A DNA stretch of 64,000 nt from Actinotalea solisilvae (GCF_016464425.1 NZ_JADDKQ010000013.1:59616-123615), one strand, 5' to 3'; counted from the first letter of the stretch, positions 1 to 8,856 are shown. The notes: generated from the letters alone by a model not told the origin. Translations and numbers: made by a program.

Positions 1-472
1 CCTCGGGCTGCTGGTCCTGGAACGCGTTCGCGAGGTCGTCGATCTCGTCGTCGGCGCGGCAGAAGCGGTCGATCGCGACCGTGAGGTCGTCGTGGGTGGC
101 GACCACGGTCCGCACGGGCAGGCCGGACAGCGTCCGCGCGTCGTCGACCGCGAGCACGTTGCCCGGGTCGGCCATCGCGAGCACCATCGCGCCCTCGAGG
201 AGCGCGATCGGCAGCACCGTGTAGCGGCGGCACAGCGACGCCGGGATGAGCGCGACGGCGTTGCGGTCGACGGGGTACTCGCCGAGCTCGACGAAGTCCA
301 TGCCCACCTGGGCTGCGAGGGCGCGGACCAGCTGCGCCTCGCTGAGCATCCCGATCTCGACCAGGACGCGGCCGAGCGACTCGCCGCGCGCCGCCTGCTC
401 GTCGAGGGCCGCCATGAGCTGGCCCTCGGTCACGAGTCCTTCGTCGAGGAGGATGTCTCCGAGCTGCTTCAC
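1..472 (-). CDS. PilB/GspE-type secretion or pilus ATPase, N-terminal part (partial)
   Basis: The gene runs off the left edge of the window, so only its first ~157 codons are visible. It starts with GTG at 472 behind a GGAAGGA ribosome site. The N-terminus reads VKQLGDILLDEGLVTEGQL and continues with a region typical of the MshEN/T2SSE_N domain that precedes the ATPase core in type IV pilus (PilB) and type II secretion (GspE) motors. The Walker motifs would lie outside the window. These ATPases power pilin assembly at the inner face of the membrane. In related actinobacteria a PilB/tight-adherence-like cluster often follows aroE, which supports the call. The exact subfamily (PilB, GspE or a c-di-GMP-binding MshE-like ATPase) cannot be decided from this part. 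Confidence 0.8.
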   Translation of the reverse strand, partial: MKQLGDILLDEGLVTEGQLMAALDEQAARGESLGRVLVEIGMLSEAQLVRALAAQVGMDFVELGEYPVDRNAVALIPASLCRRYTVLPIALLEGAMVLAMADPGNVLAVDDARTLSGLPVRTVVATHDDLTVAIDRFCRADDEIDDLANAFQDQQPE

Positions 473-654
473 GGGTGTCCTTCCAGGTGACCGACCGTCG
501 GGAGGGCCCGCTGCCGCGACGGGGGTCACGTGCAGGGCTGGCCCTAGGTCCCTATCGGCAGGCCCGGGGCGGTGCTGTAGGCGTTTCGCCCGGTCACCGT
601 CGGGCGAGCGCGCCCGTCCCGCACCGTCCGGGCGCCGGTCCCGCGCCGTCCGCG

Positions 655-1515
655 TCAGACGAGCGCGGCCTCGAGCGCCCGCTCCATCGCCTCGACGGGC
701 GCCGGGCGTCCGGTCATGAGGCGCACCTGCTCGGTCGCCTGGTGCAGCAGCATCCGCTCCCCCGTCACGGCGACGCCGCCGCCGGCGGCCCACGCCGCGG
801 TGAGGGCCGTGGGCCGCGGGTCGTACGCGCAGTCGAGCAGCACGCCGGCGCGACCGGCGGCGCCGGTCGCGGCCAGGCGCTCGGCGAGCGGGTCCGCCGC
901 GCGCGGCGGCAGCGTGGACACGACGACGTCGGCCGCGTCGACCGCCGCGAGCAGCCGGTCCACCGGGTCCATCGTGAGGAAGCGCGGCTCGACGCCCATG
1001 CGGTGCGCCGCGCGCATCGTCGAGCCCGCGCGCGCCATCGACCGGACGTGCACGTCCGCCGTCGGGCACCCCAGCTGGGCGAGCGCGGCGAGGGTCGAGG
1101 CGGCCGTCGCGCCCGCGCCGAGGACCACGGCGCGCTCCACGCGCCGCTCCCCCAGGCCCTCACGCAGGGCCGCGACGACGCCGTGGACGTCCGTGTTGGC
1201 ACCGACGAGCACCGGCCGACCGACGCCACCGCCCTGCACGAGCACGGTGTTCACGGCACCGACGACCTCGGCGAGCGGCTCGACGTGGTCGAGCAGGCCG
1301 AGCACCGTCTGCTTGAGCGGCATGGTGAGGCTGAGCCCCGCCCACGACGCGTCGAGGTCGCCGACGAAGGCCGGCAGCTGCTCCTCGGTCACGTCGACCG
1401 GGTCGTAGCGCCACCCGTCCAGGCCGAGCGCCGCGTACGCGGCACGGTGCAGGACGGGCGACAACGAGTGCGCGATGGGGTGACCGAGGACGGCCGCGCG
1501 CCGGGCGGTGCTCAC
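655..1515 (-). CDS. aroE: Shikimate dehydrogenase
   Basis: This 286-residue protein reduces 3-dehydroshikimate to shikimate with NADPH in the aromatic amino-acid pathway. The substrate-binding N-terminus is recognisable (AVLGHPIAHSLSPVLHRAAY). The catalytic-lysine segment follows at about residue 60 (SLTMPLKQTVL), then a Rossmann nucleotide-binding loop (VVLGAGATAAS, about residues 125-135). I chose the GTG at 1515 because it overlaps the mltG stop codon in a GTGA junction and gives the family N-terminus; an ATG seven codons upstream lies inside mltG. The gene is the last of an alaS-ruvX-mltG-aroE run that shares its order with many actinobacteria. Nothing unusual was seen. Confidence 0.95.
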   Translation of the reverse strand: MSTARRAAVLGHPIAHSLSPVLHRAAYAALGLDGWRYDPVDVTEEQLPAFVGDLDASWAGLSLTMPLKQTVLGLLDHVEPLAEVVGAVNTVLVQGGGVGRPVLVGANTDVHGVVAALREGLGERRVERAVVLGAGATAASTLAALAQLGCPTADVHVRSMARAGSTMRAAHRMGVEPRFLTMDPVDRLLAAVDAADVVVSTLPPRAADPLAERLAATGAAGRAGVLLDCAYDPRPTALTAAWAAGGGVAVTGERMLLHQATEQVRLMTGRPAPVEAMERALEAALV

Positions 1516-2678
1516 CCCTGGTTCTCGTCCTCCCACTGCCGCAGCAGCTGCACGTTCTCCTGGTGCTCCGGGAACGTCTCGGCGAACCGGGTCTCGCCCG
1601 TGTCGAGGTTGATGGTCACCCAGAAGAGCCAGGGGCCGTCGGCGGGCGTGAGCACGGCGTCGACCGACGTGAGGCTCGGCGCCGCGATCGGCGTCGGGGG
1701 CAGGCCTGTGCGCAGGTAGAGGTTGTACGGGGTGTCCGTCTCCTTGTGCGTGTTCGTCAGCTCCGTGCCGGGCACGCCCGCGCCGTAGGCGACGGCCGCG
1801 TCGATGTCGAGCTTCATGTTGATGTCGAGGCGGTTCTGGATCGCCCGGGCGACCTTGGCACGGTCCTCGGGCGTCCGGGCCTCGCGCTCGACGAGCGACG
1901 CGATGGTGAGGACGCGCTGGCGGTCCGCGGGCGCGACGCCGCGGGCGTCGAGGTTCGCCACCGTCTGCGCGACCATCTGGGCGATCATCTGGCCCGGCGT
2001 GGTCCCCGGCTGGAACGTGTACGTGGCGGGGAAGAGCCAGCCCTCGTAGCTTCCGCCGGCCTCGGCGGGCAGACCCGTCGCCGCCGGGTCGGCCATGGCC
2101 GCCTGGAAGTCGGCCACCGGGACGGTCGTGACCGACGAGAGCCGGTCGAGGACCTGGTCGACGCGCAGGCCCTCCGGGATCGTCACCTTGGTCTGGACCC
2201 GGTTCTCCGAGTCGAGCAGCGCGAGCACCGCGTCGGACGCCTTCATCTCGAGCAGCAGCCGGTACGTACCCGGCTGGATGCCGGCAGCGTCGGGGTTCGC
2301 GGTGAACGCCTGCGCGAAGGCGCCGGTCGACGCGACGACGCCGGCGTCGAAGAGGACCTGGGCCATCTGGGCGCCGGTCGCGGCCTCGGGGATGACGACC
2401 TCGGCGCTGCCGTGGCCCGGGCCCGGGAAGTCGTCCGTCTCCTGGCTCTGCGTCGCGCCGCGCAGGTCGTCGATCATGGGCAGCACGAACTGGACCACGG
2501 CCCAGGCGGCGCCGCCGACCACGAGCAGGCTGAGGACGAGCGCGACGAGGTTGCGCCGACGACGGCGCTTGCGACGACGGTCGCGCTCGGCGCGCTCGGC
2601 GCGTCGCGCCGACCGGTCGGAGTGCGTGGGTGCGGGCTCGTCCGGCTGGACGATCTCGTCGAGGAACAGGTCGTTCAC
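1512..2678 (-). CDS. mltG: Endolytic murein transglycosylase MltG (YceG-like)
   Basis: A 388-residue membrane-anchored enzyme that cleaves nascent glycan strands and is thought to terminate peptidoglycan polymerisation. A cytoplasmic arginine-rich stretch (about residues 25-45) is followed by one transmembrane helix (about 46-68, LVALVLSLLVVGGAAW) and an extracytoplasmic YceG domain. The catalytic-glutamate segment (ASLVEREARTPEDRAKVA) lies near residue 265, and the conserved LPPTPIAAPSLTS motif near residue 330. The GTG start at 2678 has an AGGAGG box about eight bases upstream. The gene overlaps aroE by four bases. The cytoplasmic N-terminal extension before the membrane helix is a common actinobacterial feature. 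Confidence 0.93.
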   Translation of the reverse strand: MNDLFLDEIVQPDEPAPTHSDRSARRAERAERDRRRKRRRRRNLVALVLSLLVVGGAAWAVVQFVLPMIDDLRGATQSQETDDFPGPGHGSAEVVIPEAATGAQMAQVLFDAGVVASTGAFAQAFTANPDAAGIQPGTYRLLLEMKASDAVLALLDSENRVQTKVTIPEGLRVDQVLDRLSSVTTVPVADFQAAMADPAATGLPAEAGGSYEGWLFPATYTFQPGTTPGQMIAQMVAQTVANLDARGVAPADRQRVLTIASLVEREARTPEDRAKVARAIQNRLDINMKLDIDAAVAYGAGVPGTELTNTHKETDTPYNLYLRTGLPPTPIAAPSLTSVDAVLTPADGPWLFWVTINLDTGETRFAETFPEHQENVQLLRQWEDENQG

Positions 2679-2793
2679 CGCCGTGCCTCCTCGCGCGCCG
2701 TCTCCGCGTGCCTCATCAGGTCAGTCCTTCCGTCCCGGCCCGCACCCAGGGGGTGGTGGGGACCGCCGGTCCCGGCGCGGACGCCGGTCGTCG

Positions 2794-3363
2794 TCATGCC
2801 TCGCCCGGGGCCGCCTGGGCGGCCCCCACCAGCTCGCCCGCGCGCCGCCCGGACGCCTTCTCCGTGTCGAGCGCCGTCTGCAGGATGACCACCGCGGCCG
2901 CCTGGTCGACGACGGCCCGGTGGCGCCGGCCCGCACGGCCCGACGCGTGCAGCGCCTGGTGGGCGGTCACCGTGCTGAGCCGCTCGTCGACGAGCCGCAC
3001 CGGCACGGGGGCCACCGCGTGCGCCAGCGCAACAGAATAGGCGCGAACGAGCGCGGACGCCGCACCCTCGGCGCCCGAGAGGCTGCGCGGCAGTCCCACG
3101 TAGACGACCGCGGCGGAGCGCTCGACGACCTCGGCGGCGATCCGGGCGACGTCGGCGGGCGCGGGCGCGCCCTGCGGGTCGGCGCCACCGGCGGGCGCCG
3201 GGGCCCGCGGGACGGTCTCGACCGGCGTCGCGACGAGCCCGTCGGGGTCGCTCGCGGCGAGCCCCACCCGGACCGAGCCGACGTCGACCGCGAGCCGGGC
3301 GCCGCGCGGCAGCGCGGCCGACCCGTCGCCCACCGGACCGCCGGCCTCAGCGCTCAGCGCCAC
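2794..3363 (-). CDS. ruvX: Holliday junction resolvase-like protein RuvX (YqgF)
   Basis: The ~189-residue product belongs to the YqgF/RuvX RNase H-fold family, implicated in 16S rRNA 5' end maturation and in resolving branched DNA. The metal-site signature RGARLAVDVGSVRVGLAASD appears near residue 25, and a second acidic site (VDERLSTVTA) near residue 130. The C-terminal part holds the VDQAAAVVILQ helix with the last conserved Asp. I took the GTG at 3363, which overlaps the alaS end and has GAGG six bases upstream; a GTG at 3333 (179 residues) is also possible. The proline/alanine-rich insertion near residues 55-75 is longer than in most homologues. The position between alaS and mltG is conserved in actinobacteria. 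Confidence 0.88.
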   Translation of the reverse strand: MALSAEAGGPVGDGSAALPRGARLAVDVGSVRVGLAASDPDGLVATPVETVPRAPAPAGGADPQGAPAPADVARIAAEVVERSAAVVYVGLPRSLSGAEGAASALVRAYSVALAHAVAPVPVRLVDERLSTVTAHQALHASGRAGRRHRAVVDQAAAVVILQTALDTEKASGRRAGELVGAAQAAPGEA

Positions 3364-6016
3364 GCGCGACCTCGTCCCGGACGGCGACGAGGGCGTCGGC
3401 CAGGCGGGCGACGTCGCTCCCGCCGCCCTGCGCGACGTCGTCCTTGCCGCCGCCTCCACCGCCGAGGGTCCCCGCCGCGACCTTGGCGAGCGCGCCGGCC
3501 CTGAGGCCGCGCTCGCGCGCGGCGGCGTTCGTGGCGACGAGGACGATCGGGCGCCCCTTGGCCGCGCCGCCGACGGCGACCACCGCGGGCTCCTCGCCCA
3601 GGCGTCCCCGCACGTCGAGCGCGAGGGTCCGCAGGTCGTCGGCCGACGCGACCTCACCCGCGTCGTGCGTCACCACCCGGACGCCGCCGACAGCCGCCGC
3701 GGCGTCCGCGAGGCTCCCCGCGGCCGCGAGCAGGCGGCCCTGGCGCAGCGCCGCGAGCTCCTTCTCGGCCTCGCGCAGCCGCGCGACGACGCCCGCGACG
3801 CGCTCGGGCAGCTCCTCCGGGCGCACCTTGAGCGCGTCGGTGAGCGTGGCGACGAGCGCGCGCTCGCGGGCCAGCGCCTGGAACGCCTCCATGCCGACGA
3901 GCGCCTCGACGCGACGCGAGCCCGAGCCGACCGAGGACTCCCCCGTGAGCGCGATGAGGCCGATCTGGCTCGAGTGGTCGACGTGCGTGCCGCCGCAGAG
4001 CTCGCGCGACCACGGGCCGCCGATCTCGACGACGCGGACCTGCTCGTCGTAGGTCTCGCCGAAGAGCGCGATCGCGCCCCACGCCTTGGCCTCCGGGAGC
4101 GTCATGTACTGCCACGACACCCCGAGGTCCTTGCGGATGGCGCGGTTGGCGACCTCCTCGACCTCGCTGCGCGCCGACGCCGACAGCGCCTGGTTCCACG
4201 AGAAGTCGAGCCGCAGGTAGCCGGGCTTGTTGTACGAGCCGGACTGGAGCGCGTCCGGCCCGAGCACCTCGCGCAGCGCGGCGTGCACGACGTGCGTGCC
4301 CGAGTGCGCCTGGCGCGCACCGAGCCGCCACTCGGGGTCGACCTGCGCGAGCACCTCGGTGCCCGGGCCGACCTCGCCCTCCGCGACCCGCACCGTGTGG
4401 ACCACGAGCCCCTTGATGGGCCGCTGCACGTCGAGCACCTCGAGCCGGGCGCCGTCGGCCGTGATGACGCCCGCGTCGGACTCCTGACCGCCCGACTCCG
4501 CGTAGAACGGGGTGCGCTCGAGCACGACCTCGACCGTCTCGCCCTGCTCGGCGCGCGGCACGACGGCGCCGTCGCGCAGCAGGCCGCGCACGGTCGACGG
4601 CGTCGTGAGCTGGCTGTAGCCCGTGAACTCGGTCGGGCCGACGTCGCGGAGCTCGCGGTACGCGGTCGACGTCGCCGCGCCGCCCTTCTTCGCCTTCGCG
4701 TCCGCCCGGGCGCGGTCGCGCTGCGCGGTCATGAGGTCGCGGAAGCCCTGCTCGTCGACCGTGAGCCCCTGCTCCTGCGCCATCTCGAGCGTGAGGTCGA
4801 TCGGGAAGCCGTAGGTGTCGTGCAGCGCGAACGCCTGCGCGCCGGCGAGCCGGGTGCCGCCGGACGTCTTCACCTGCTGGACCGCGGTGTCGAGGATCGT
4901 CGTGCCCGCGACGAGCGTGCGCCGGAACGCCTCCTCCTCCGCGTACGCGATGCGCGAGATCCGCGCGAAGTCCGTCTCGAGCTCGGGGTAGGACAGGCTC
5001 ATCGCCTTCATCGAGGTCGGCAGCAGCGCGGGCATGGCCGGCTCGTCGACGCCGAGCAGCTTCATCGCGCGCACGGAGCGGCGCAGCAGGCGGCGCAGCA
5101 CGTACCCGCGACCCTCGTTGGACGGCGTGATGCCGTCGCCGATGAGCATGAGCGCGGACCGGACGTGGTCCGCGACGACGCGCATGCGGACGTCGTCGTC
5201 GCGCTCGGCGCCGTACCGACGGCCGGAGAGCTCCGAGGCCACGTCGATGACGGGGCGGACCTCGTCGATCTCGTAGAGGTTGTCGACGCCCTGGAGCAGG
5301 TACGCGACGCGCTCGAGCCCCATGCCGGTGTCGATGTTCTTCTGCTTGAGGTCGCCGACGATGTCGAAGTCGTCCTTGGAGCGGACGCCGTCGATCGCGT
5401 ACTGCATGAAGACGAGGTTCCAGATCTCGAGGAAGCGGTCCTCGTCGACCACCGGGCCGCCGTCGGCGCCGTACTGCGGGCCGCGGTCGATGTAGATCTC
5501 CGAGCACGGCCCGGCCGGGCCCGGCTGGCCGGTGTGCCAGTAGTTGTCCTTCTTGCCGCGCCGCTGGATCCGCTCGTCGGGCAGGCCGGCGACCTTGCGC
5601 CAGAGCTGCGCCGCCTCGTCGTCGTCGTGGTAGACGGTGACCCAGACCTTGTCGGGGTCGAACCCGAGGAAGCCGTCCGCCTGCGACCCGGTGACGAGCT
5701 CCCACGCGTAGGAGATCGCCCCCTCCTTGAAGTAGTCGCCGAAGGAGAAGTTGCCGTTCATCTGGAAGAACGTGCCGTGACGCGTGGTCTTGCCGACCTC
5801 GTCGATGTCGAGCGTGCGCACGCACTTCTGCACGCTCGTCGCGCGCTGCCACGGCGGCGTCTGCTGGCCGAGCATGTAGGGGATGAACGGGACCATGCCG
5901 GCGATGACGAAGAGCGTCGACGGGTCGGGCGAGATGAGGGACGAGCTGGGCACGACGGCGTGGTCGCGCTGCTCGAAGTAGTCGAGCCAACGGCGTCGGA
6001 TCTCGGCGGTCCGCAT
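3347..6016 (-). CDS. alaS: Alanyl-tRNA synthetase
   Basis: This 889-residue cytoplasmic enzyme charges tRNA-Ala. The N-terminus (MRTAEIRRRWLDYFEQRDH) is the class II catalytic core. The editing domain carries the zinc-site motifs HSGTHVVHA (about residue 570) and CGGTHVDH (about residue 670), and the C-terminal DHHA1/C-Ala region ends with a glycine-rich stretch (GGGGGGKDD). The length is normal for the family. The ATG at 6016 matches the family start. It heads the alaS-ruvX-mltG-aroE transcription unit and overlaps ruvX by 17 bases, so translation of the two is probably coupled. The 98-base gap upstream contains no recognisable attenuator. Confidence 0.97.
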   Translation of the reverse strand: MRTAEIRRRWLDYFEQRDHAVVPSSSLISPDPSTLFVIAGMVPFIPYMLGQQTPPWQRATSVQKCVRTLDIDEVGKTTRHGTFFQMNGNFSFGDYFKEGAISYAWELVTGSQADGFLGFDPDKVWVTVYHDDDEAAQLWRKVAGLPDERIQRRGKKDNYWHTGQPGPAGPCSEIYIDRGPQYGADGGPVVDEDRFLEIWNLVFMQYAIDGVRSKDDFDIVGDLKQKNIDTGMGLERVAYLLQGVDNLYEIDEVRPVIDVASELSGRRYGAERDDDVRMRVVADHVRSALMLIGDGITPSNEGRGYVLRRLLRRSVRAMKLLGVDEPAMPALLPTSMKAMSLSYPELETDFARISRIAYAEEEAFRRTLVAGTTILDTAVQQVKTSGGTRLAGAQAFALHDTYGFPIDLTLEMAQEQGLTVDEQGFRDLMTAQRDRARADAKAKKGGAATSTAYRELRDVGPTEFTGYSQLTTPSTVRGLLRDGAVVPRAEQGETVEVVLERTPFYAESGGQESDAGVITADGARLEVLDVQRPIKGLVVHTVRVAEGEVGPGTEVLAQVDPEWRLGARQAHSGTHVVHAALREVLGPDALQSGSYNKPGYLRLDFSWNQALSASARSEVEEVANRAIRKDLGVSWQYMTLPEAKAWGAIALFGETYDEQVRVVEIGGPWSRELCGGTHVDHSSQIGLIALTGESSVGSGSRRVEALVGMEAFQALARERALVATLTDALKVRPEELPERVAGVVARLREAEKELAALRQGRLLAAAGSLADAAAAVGGVRVVTHDAGEVASADDLRTLALDVRGRLGEEPAVVAVGGAAKGRPIVLVATNAAARERGLRAGALAKVAAGTLGGGGGGKDDVAQGGGSDVARLADALVAVRDEVARGAER

Positions 6017-6114
6017 GGTGTCCTCACGTCAGGTGGCCGGGCGGTCCCGGCCGCTGGTCGGCCGACGGCGTCGGCACTGCGGTCGTGGGCGCCTCGCACG
6101 AGGCGCCGGTCGGG

Positions 6115-6507
6115 TCAGAAGTCGTAGAGCGGCTCGTCGTCGTCGACGCGGCCGCGCGGGCGGCCGCGCGGCACGTCGCGAGGGCCGGCGAGGTAGCCGT
6201 CGTCGGCGGCGTCAGCGGTGCTGCCGGCCCCGTCGGCCGAGTGGCGACCAGGGCGGCGGAGCGCCGCGCGCGCGTCCCCGCCCTCCGGCTGCACGAGCAG
6301 GGTGGAGACGAGGTCGCGCTCGCGCGAGGCGAAGGCGGACCGGAACGTGGCGGCGGCGTCGTGCAGGGCGGTGCCGGCGCGCTGGCCGGCGGCCTCGACC
6401 TGCTCGGTCACCCCCGCGGGCGTGTAGCGGTGCGCGAGCCGGCGGCCGCGCTCCGCGAGCACGACGGCGGCCGCGGCGCCGAGTCCCATCCAGACGAGGC
6501 GGCGCAT
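6115..6507 (-). CDS. DUF6167-type small protein with N-terminal membrane segment
   Basis: A 130-residue protein of unknown function. Its N-terminus (MRRLVWMGLGAAAAVVLAER) is a short hydrophobic segment that may anchor it in the membrane. An amphipathic helical middle (about residues 35-75) and an acidic, arginine/glycine-rich tail follow. The pattern and place match the small DUF6167-like protein found downstream of a DUF948 gene and upstream of alaS in actinobacteria. The ATG at 6507 overlaps the stop of the preceding gene (TGATG), so the two are translationally coupled; a GTG one codon earlier is possible. Both proteins probably work at the same membrane site, but no function is known to me. 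Confidence 0.7.
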   Translation of the reverse strand: MRRLVWMGLGAAAAVVLAERGRRLAHRYTPAGVTEQVEAAGQRAGTALHDAAATFRSAFASRERDLVSTLLVQPEGGDARAALRRPGRHSADGAGSTADAADDGYLAGPRDVPRGRPRGRVDDDEPLYDF

Positions 6508-6866
6508 CACTTGAACCGGGCCGTGAGGTCGGACAGCGCCTGGCGCACGCCGTAGGAGAAGGCGGCGACCTTGATGAGCGGGCCGCCGACGGTGGCCGCG
6601 ACGAGCGCGGTGAGCGCGGACACGTTCTGGCTGATCTCCGCCGCCGACGTCGTCATGGTGTCGACCTTGACGAGCTGCGCGTTCGCGGACGCGACCGTCG
6701 TGGCGGTCTCGTCGAGCACGGGCACCGTGTGGTCGGTGAGGTCCTTGACCGACTGCGTGGCCGCGTCGAACGTCCGGCCGAGCTTCCAGAGGGGCACGGC
6801 GAGGAAGCCCACGAGCAGCACGAACGCGATCGCGGCGATGAGGCCTGCGACGTCACCGAGGGACAT
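6507..6866 (-). CDS. DUF948 domain-containing membrane protein
   Basis: A 119-residue protein with one N-terminal transmembrane helix (DVAGLIAAIAFVLLVGFLAV, about residues 5-24) followed by a long heptad-like helical region (about 30-90), the usual architecture of DUF948 proteins. Some firmicute members are described as general stress proteins; the actinobacterial role is unknown. I chose the ATG at 6866 because an AAGGA site sits nine bases upstream; upstream in-frame codons up to 6965 read through the rpsD terminator region and look non-coding. It is coupled to the next gene by a TGATG overlap and is separated from rpsD by a strong hairpin. Confidence 0.8.
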   Translation of the reverse strand: MSLGDVAGLIAAIAFVLLVGFLAVPLWKLGRTFDAATQSVKDLTDHTVPVLDETATTVASANAQLVKVDTMTTSAAEISQNVSALTALVAATVGGPLIKVAAFSYGVRQALSDLTARFK

Positions 6867-6951
6867 GCTGAGGTCCTTCCTGCTGCTGGGCGGCCGACGG
6901 GGGCGACCGGCGGAGGTCGGGACGACCCTACCGGCCGCACGGGCCCGGACG

Positions 6952-6994
6952 ACGACGCCCCGCACCCGGCAGCTGCCGGGGTACGGGGCGTCGT
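6952..6994 (-). terminator. Intrinsic terminator-like hairpin after rpsD
   Basis: An 11-base perfect stem (ACGACGCCCCG at 6952-6962 with its complement at 6984-6994) encloses a second stem (CCCGGCAG/CTGCCGGG). It lies 32 bases past the rpsD stop codon and before the DUF948 gene. There is no clear T-tract, as is usual in high-GC actinobacteria. Confidence 0.7.
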
Positions 6995-7025
6995 GCGTAC
7001 GGCTGAGGCCGTGGTCGGCGTGCGG

Positions 7026-7652
7026 TCAGCGCGAGTAGTACTCGACGACCAGCTGGACCTCGCAGGTCACGGGGACCTCGGCGCGCTTCGGACGGCGCGT
7101 GAGCTGGGCCGACAGCTTCTCGAGCTGCACGTCCAGGTAGCCCGGGACGGCCGGCAGGACGTCGCGGTGGGCACCGGCGGCGGCGACGCGGAACTGGTCG
7201 CTCGTCTGGCTGCGCGGCTTGATCTGGAGCGTCTGACCCGGCTTCACCTGGAAGGACGGGCGGTCGACGATCTTGCCGTCGACGAGGATGTGGCGGTGCA
7301 CGACGACCTGGCGGGCCTGGAGGATCGTGCGCGCGAAGCCCGAGCGCAGGACGAGCGCGTCGAGACGCGTCTCGAGGTTCTCGACCAGGGCCTCACCGGT
7401 CAGGCCCGGGGTCTTCTTGGCCTCGTCGAAGGCACGCGCCATCTGCTTCTCGCGCAGGCCGTACTGGGCGCGCAGGCGCTGCTTCTCGCGCAGACGGACG
7501 GCGTAGTCCGACTCGGTGCGGCGGCGGGCGCGGCCGTGCTCGCCGGGCGGGTAGGGCCGCTTCTCGAAGTGCTTGACGGCCTTCGGCGTGAGCGCGAGGC
7601 CGAGGGCCCGGGAGAGGCGCACCTGGCGGCGCGCGCGGGTCACAGAGGACAC
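7026..7652 (-). CDS. rpsD: Small ribosomal subunit protein uS4
   Basis: A 208-residue primary 16S rRNA-binding protein of the 30S body. It opens with SSVTRARRQVRLSRALGLAL and carries RPYPPGEHG near residue 35. The S4 RNA-binding domain (LETRLDALVLRSGFARTILQ ... VHRHILVDGKIVDRPSF) lies at about 90-150. I chose the GTG at 7652 (AGGAAG site upstream), which gives the usual length; an ATG eight codons earlier is in frame but would add a non-family peptide. The zinc-binding cysteine cluster of C+ S4 proteins is absent: the only cysteine is near the C-terminus. It therefore belongs to the zinc-independent C- class. It is transcribed alone, between a divergent accessory gene and its own terminator. 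Confidence 0.96.
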   Translation of the reverse strand: MSSVTRARRQVRLSRALGLALTPKAVKHFEKRPYPPGEHGRARRRTESDYAVRLREKQRLRAQYGLREKQMARAFDEAKKTPGLTGEALVENLETRLDALVLRSGFARTILQARQVVVHRHILVDGKIVDRPSFQVKPGQTLQIKPRSQTSDQFRVAAAGAHRDVLPAVPGYLDVQLEKLSAQLTRRPKRAEVPVTCEVQLVVEYYSR

Positions 7653-7811
7653 GTGGTACTTCCTGTCGTTGTCGTGGCACATCCCGCAGCGGACGGTCTC
7701 CGGCGGGTGTGGGACCAACCTTCGTGGTGCGGCTGAGGTCCCCAGGGTGGCTGCCCGCGACGGGCAACCGGTCAAGACTACCCCACCCCCGCGGCTCCCC
7801 CGGTCCCGCCC

Positions 7812-7855
7812 TCCTGGAACGGGGACGACGCGCGAACGTCGTCACCGTTCCAGGA
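7812..7855. repeat. 44-bp palindrome, left copy flanking the DUF559 gene
   Basis: A near-perfect inverted repeat. The outer arms are TCCTGGAACGG and CCGTTCCAGGA (11 of 11 complementary) and the inner arms are GACGACG and CGTCGTC, with a six-base loop and one mismatched pair between the stems. The same-length homologous element lies at 8857-8900, immediately after the gene. It sits 94 bases before the start codon of the nuclease gene and about 160 bases upstream of rpsD on the other side. Confidence 0.85.
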
Positions 7856-7948
7856 CGCGGCCGCGCGCGGCGGTGCCCAGGCGCGCGTCGTCCCCAGGCG
7901 CGGCGGTCCCGGCCGGACGGGACACGGGCCGTCGTCGAGCCTGTGCCG

Positions 7949-8851
7949 ATGACACGACTGCCCCGCGGCTGGGTGCCGCCCGCGGCGACGCACCAGCAGG
8001 GCCTCTTCACCGCCGCCCAGGCGTGGGCCGCCGGAGCGACGCGACGCCAGGTCCAGCTGCGGCTGGCGCGCGGCGACTGGGTGCACCTGCGCGGGGACGC
8101 CATCGCCCCGGCGACGCTGGCCGTCACCCCGCTGCGGCGTGCCACCGCGATCACCCTCACCTGGCCCACCGCTGTCGCCTGCCTCACGACCGCCGCCGCC
8201 GTGCACGGGCTGCCAGTGCCGGACGACGGTGTGGACCATGCGCTCGTCGACCGCCGGACGCGCAGCCGCGGCGGTGTCCGGACGCACCTGCGCCCGCTCG
8301 GGGACCGCGACGTCGTCGTCGTCGGGGCAGCTCTCGTGACGAGCCGCCGCCGGACCGCGGTCGACTGCGTCGGGCACCTGCCCGACGCCGACTCCGAGCG
8401 CCTGCTGGCGTGGTGCGTCACGCGCGAGGTGCTCCGCCCCGCCGACATCCGGGCGGCCCTGGACACGCGCGCCGCGACGTGGGGCGCTGCACGCCTCCGA
8501 CGGGCGCTCCAGGACGCGGAGCGGGGCACCCTGAGCGCCGCCGAGCGTCGGCTGCGCGACATCGCGCGGGGCGCAGGGCTCGTCGGCTGCCGGTTCGACC
8601 AGCAGATCCGCGACGAGCACGGGATCGTCGGCCGTGCCGACGCGCTCTTCCGCGCCGAGCACCTCGTGATCGAGGTCGACGGGTTCGCCTACCACGCGGT
8701 CGCCCAGTTCCAGGCGGACCGCGACAAGCAGAACCGGCTCATGCTCGCGGGCTACACCGTGCTGCGCTTCACGTGGTCCGACCTGACGGACCGGCCGCAC
8801 CACGTGGTCGAGCAGATCCGCGCCACCCTGGCCGCGCTGCGTGCGGAATGA
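7949..8851 (+). CDS. Nuclease-like protein: AbiEi-type HTH plus DUF559 domain
   Basis: A 300-residue protein with two recognisable parts. The N-terminal ~70 residues (HQQGLFTAAQAWAAGATRRQ ... LARGDWVHLRGD) resemble the winged-helix AbiEi_4 domain found in type IV antitoxins. The C-terminal third carries a DUF559 fold related to Vsr-type mismatch endonucleases: GRADALFRAEHLVIEVDG gives the Asp and Glu-x-Asp of a PD-(D/E)XK-like site, followed by YH and by LMLAGYTVLRFTW near the end. No toxin partner is next to it. The start ATG at 7949 has no Shine-Dalgarno but has GAGCCT six bases upstream, so it may be leaderless. The gene is an accessory insertion between rpsD and rarA, framed by two 44-bp palindromes. 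Its DNA target and role are unknown. Confidence 0.85.
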   Translation: MTRLPRGWVPPAATHQQGLFTAAQAWAAGATRRQVQLRLARGDWVHLRGDAIAPATLAVTPLRRATAITLTWPTAVACLTTAAAVHGLPVPDDGVDHALVDRRTRSRGGVRTHLRPLGDRDVVVVGAALVTSRRRTAVDCVGHLPDADSERLLAWCVTREVLRPADIRAALDTRAATWGAARLRRALQDAERGTLSAAERRLRDIARGAGLVGCRFDQQIRDEHGIVGRADALFRAEHLVIEVDGFAYHAVAQFQADRDKQNRLMLAGYTVLRFTWSDLTDRPHHVVEQIRATLAALRAE

Positions 8852-8856
8852 GGGAG

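Noticed and set aside
2679..2793. A 13-codon frame (MRHAETAREEARR) with an AAGGA site overlapping the mltG start
   Set aside because: Too short to separate from chance; possibly just the mltG leader. No leader-peptide features such as repeated regulatory codons.
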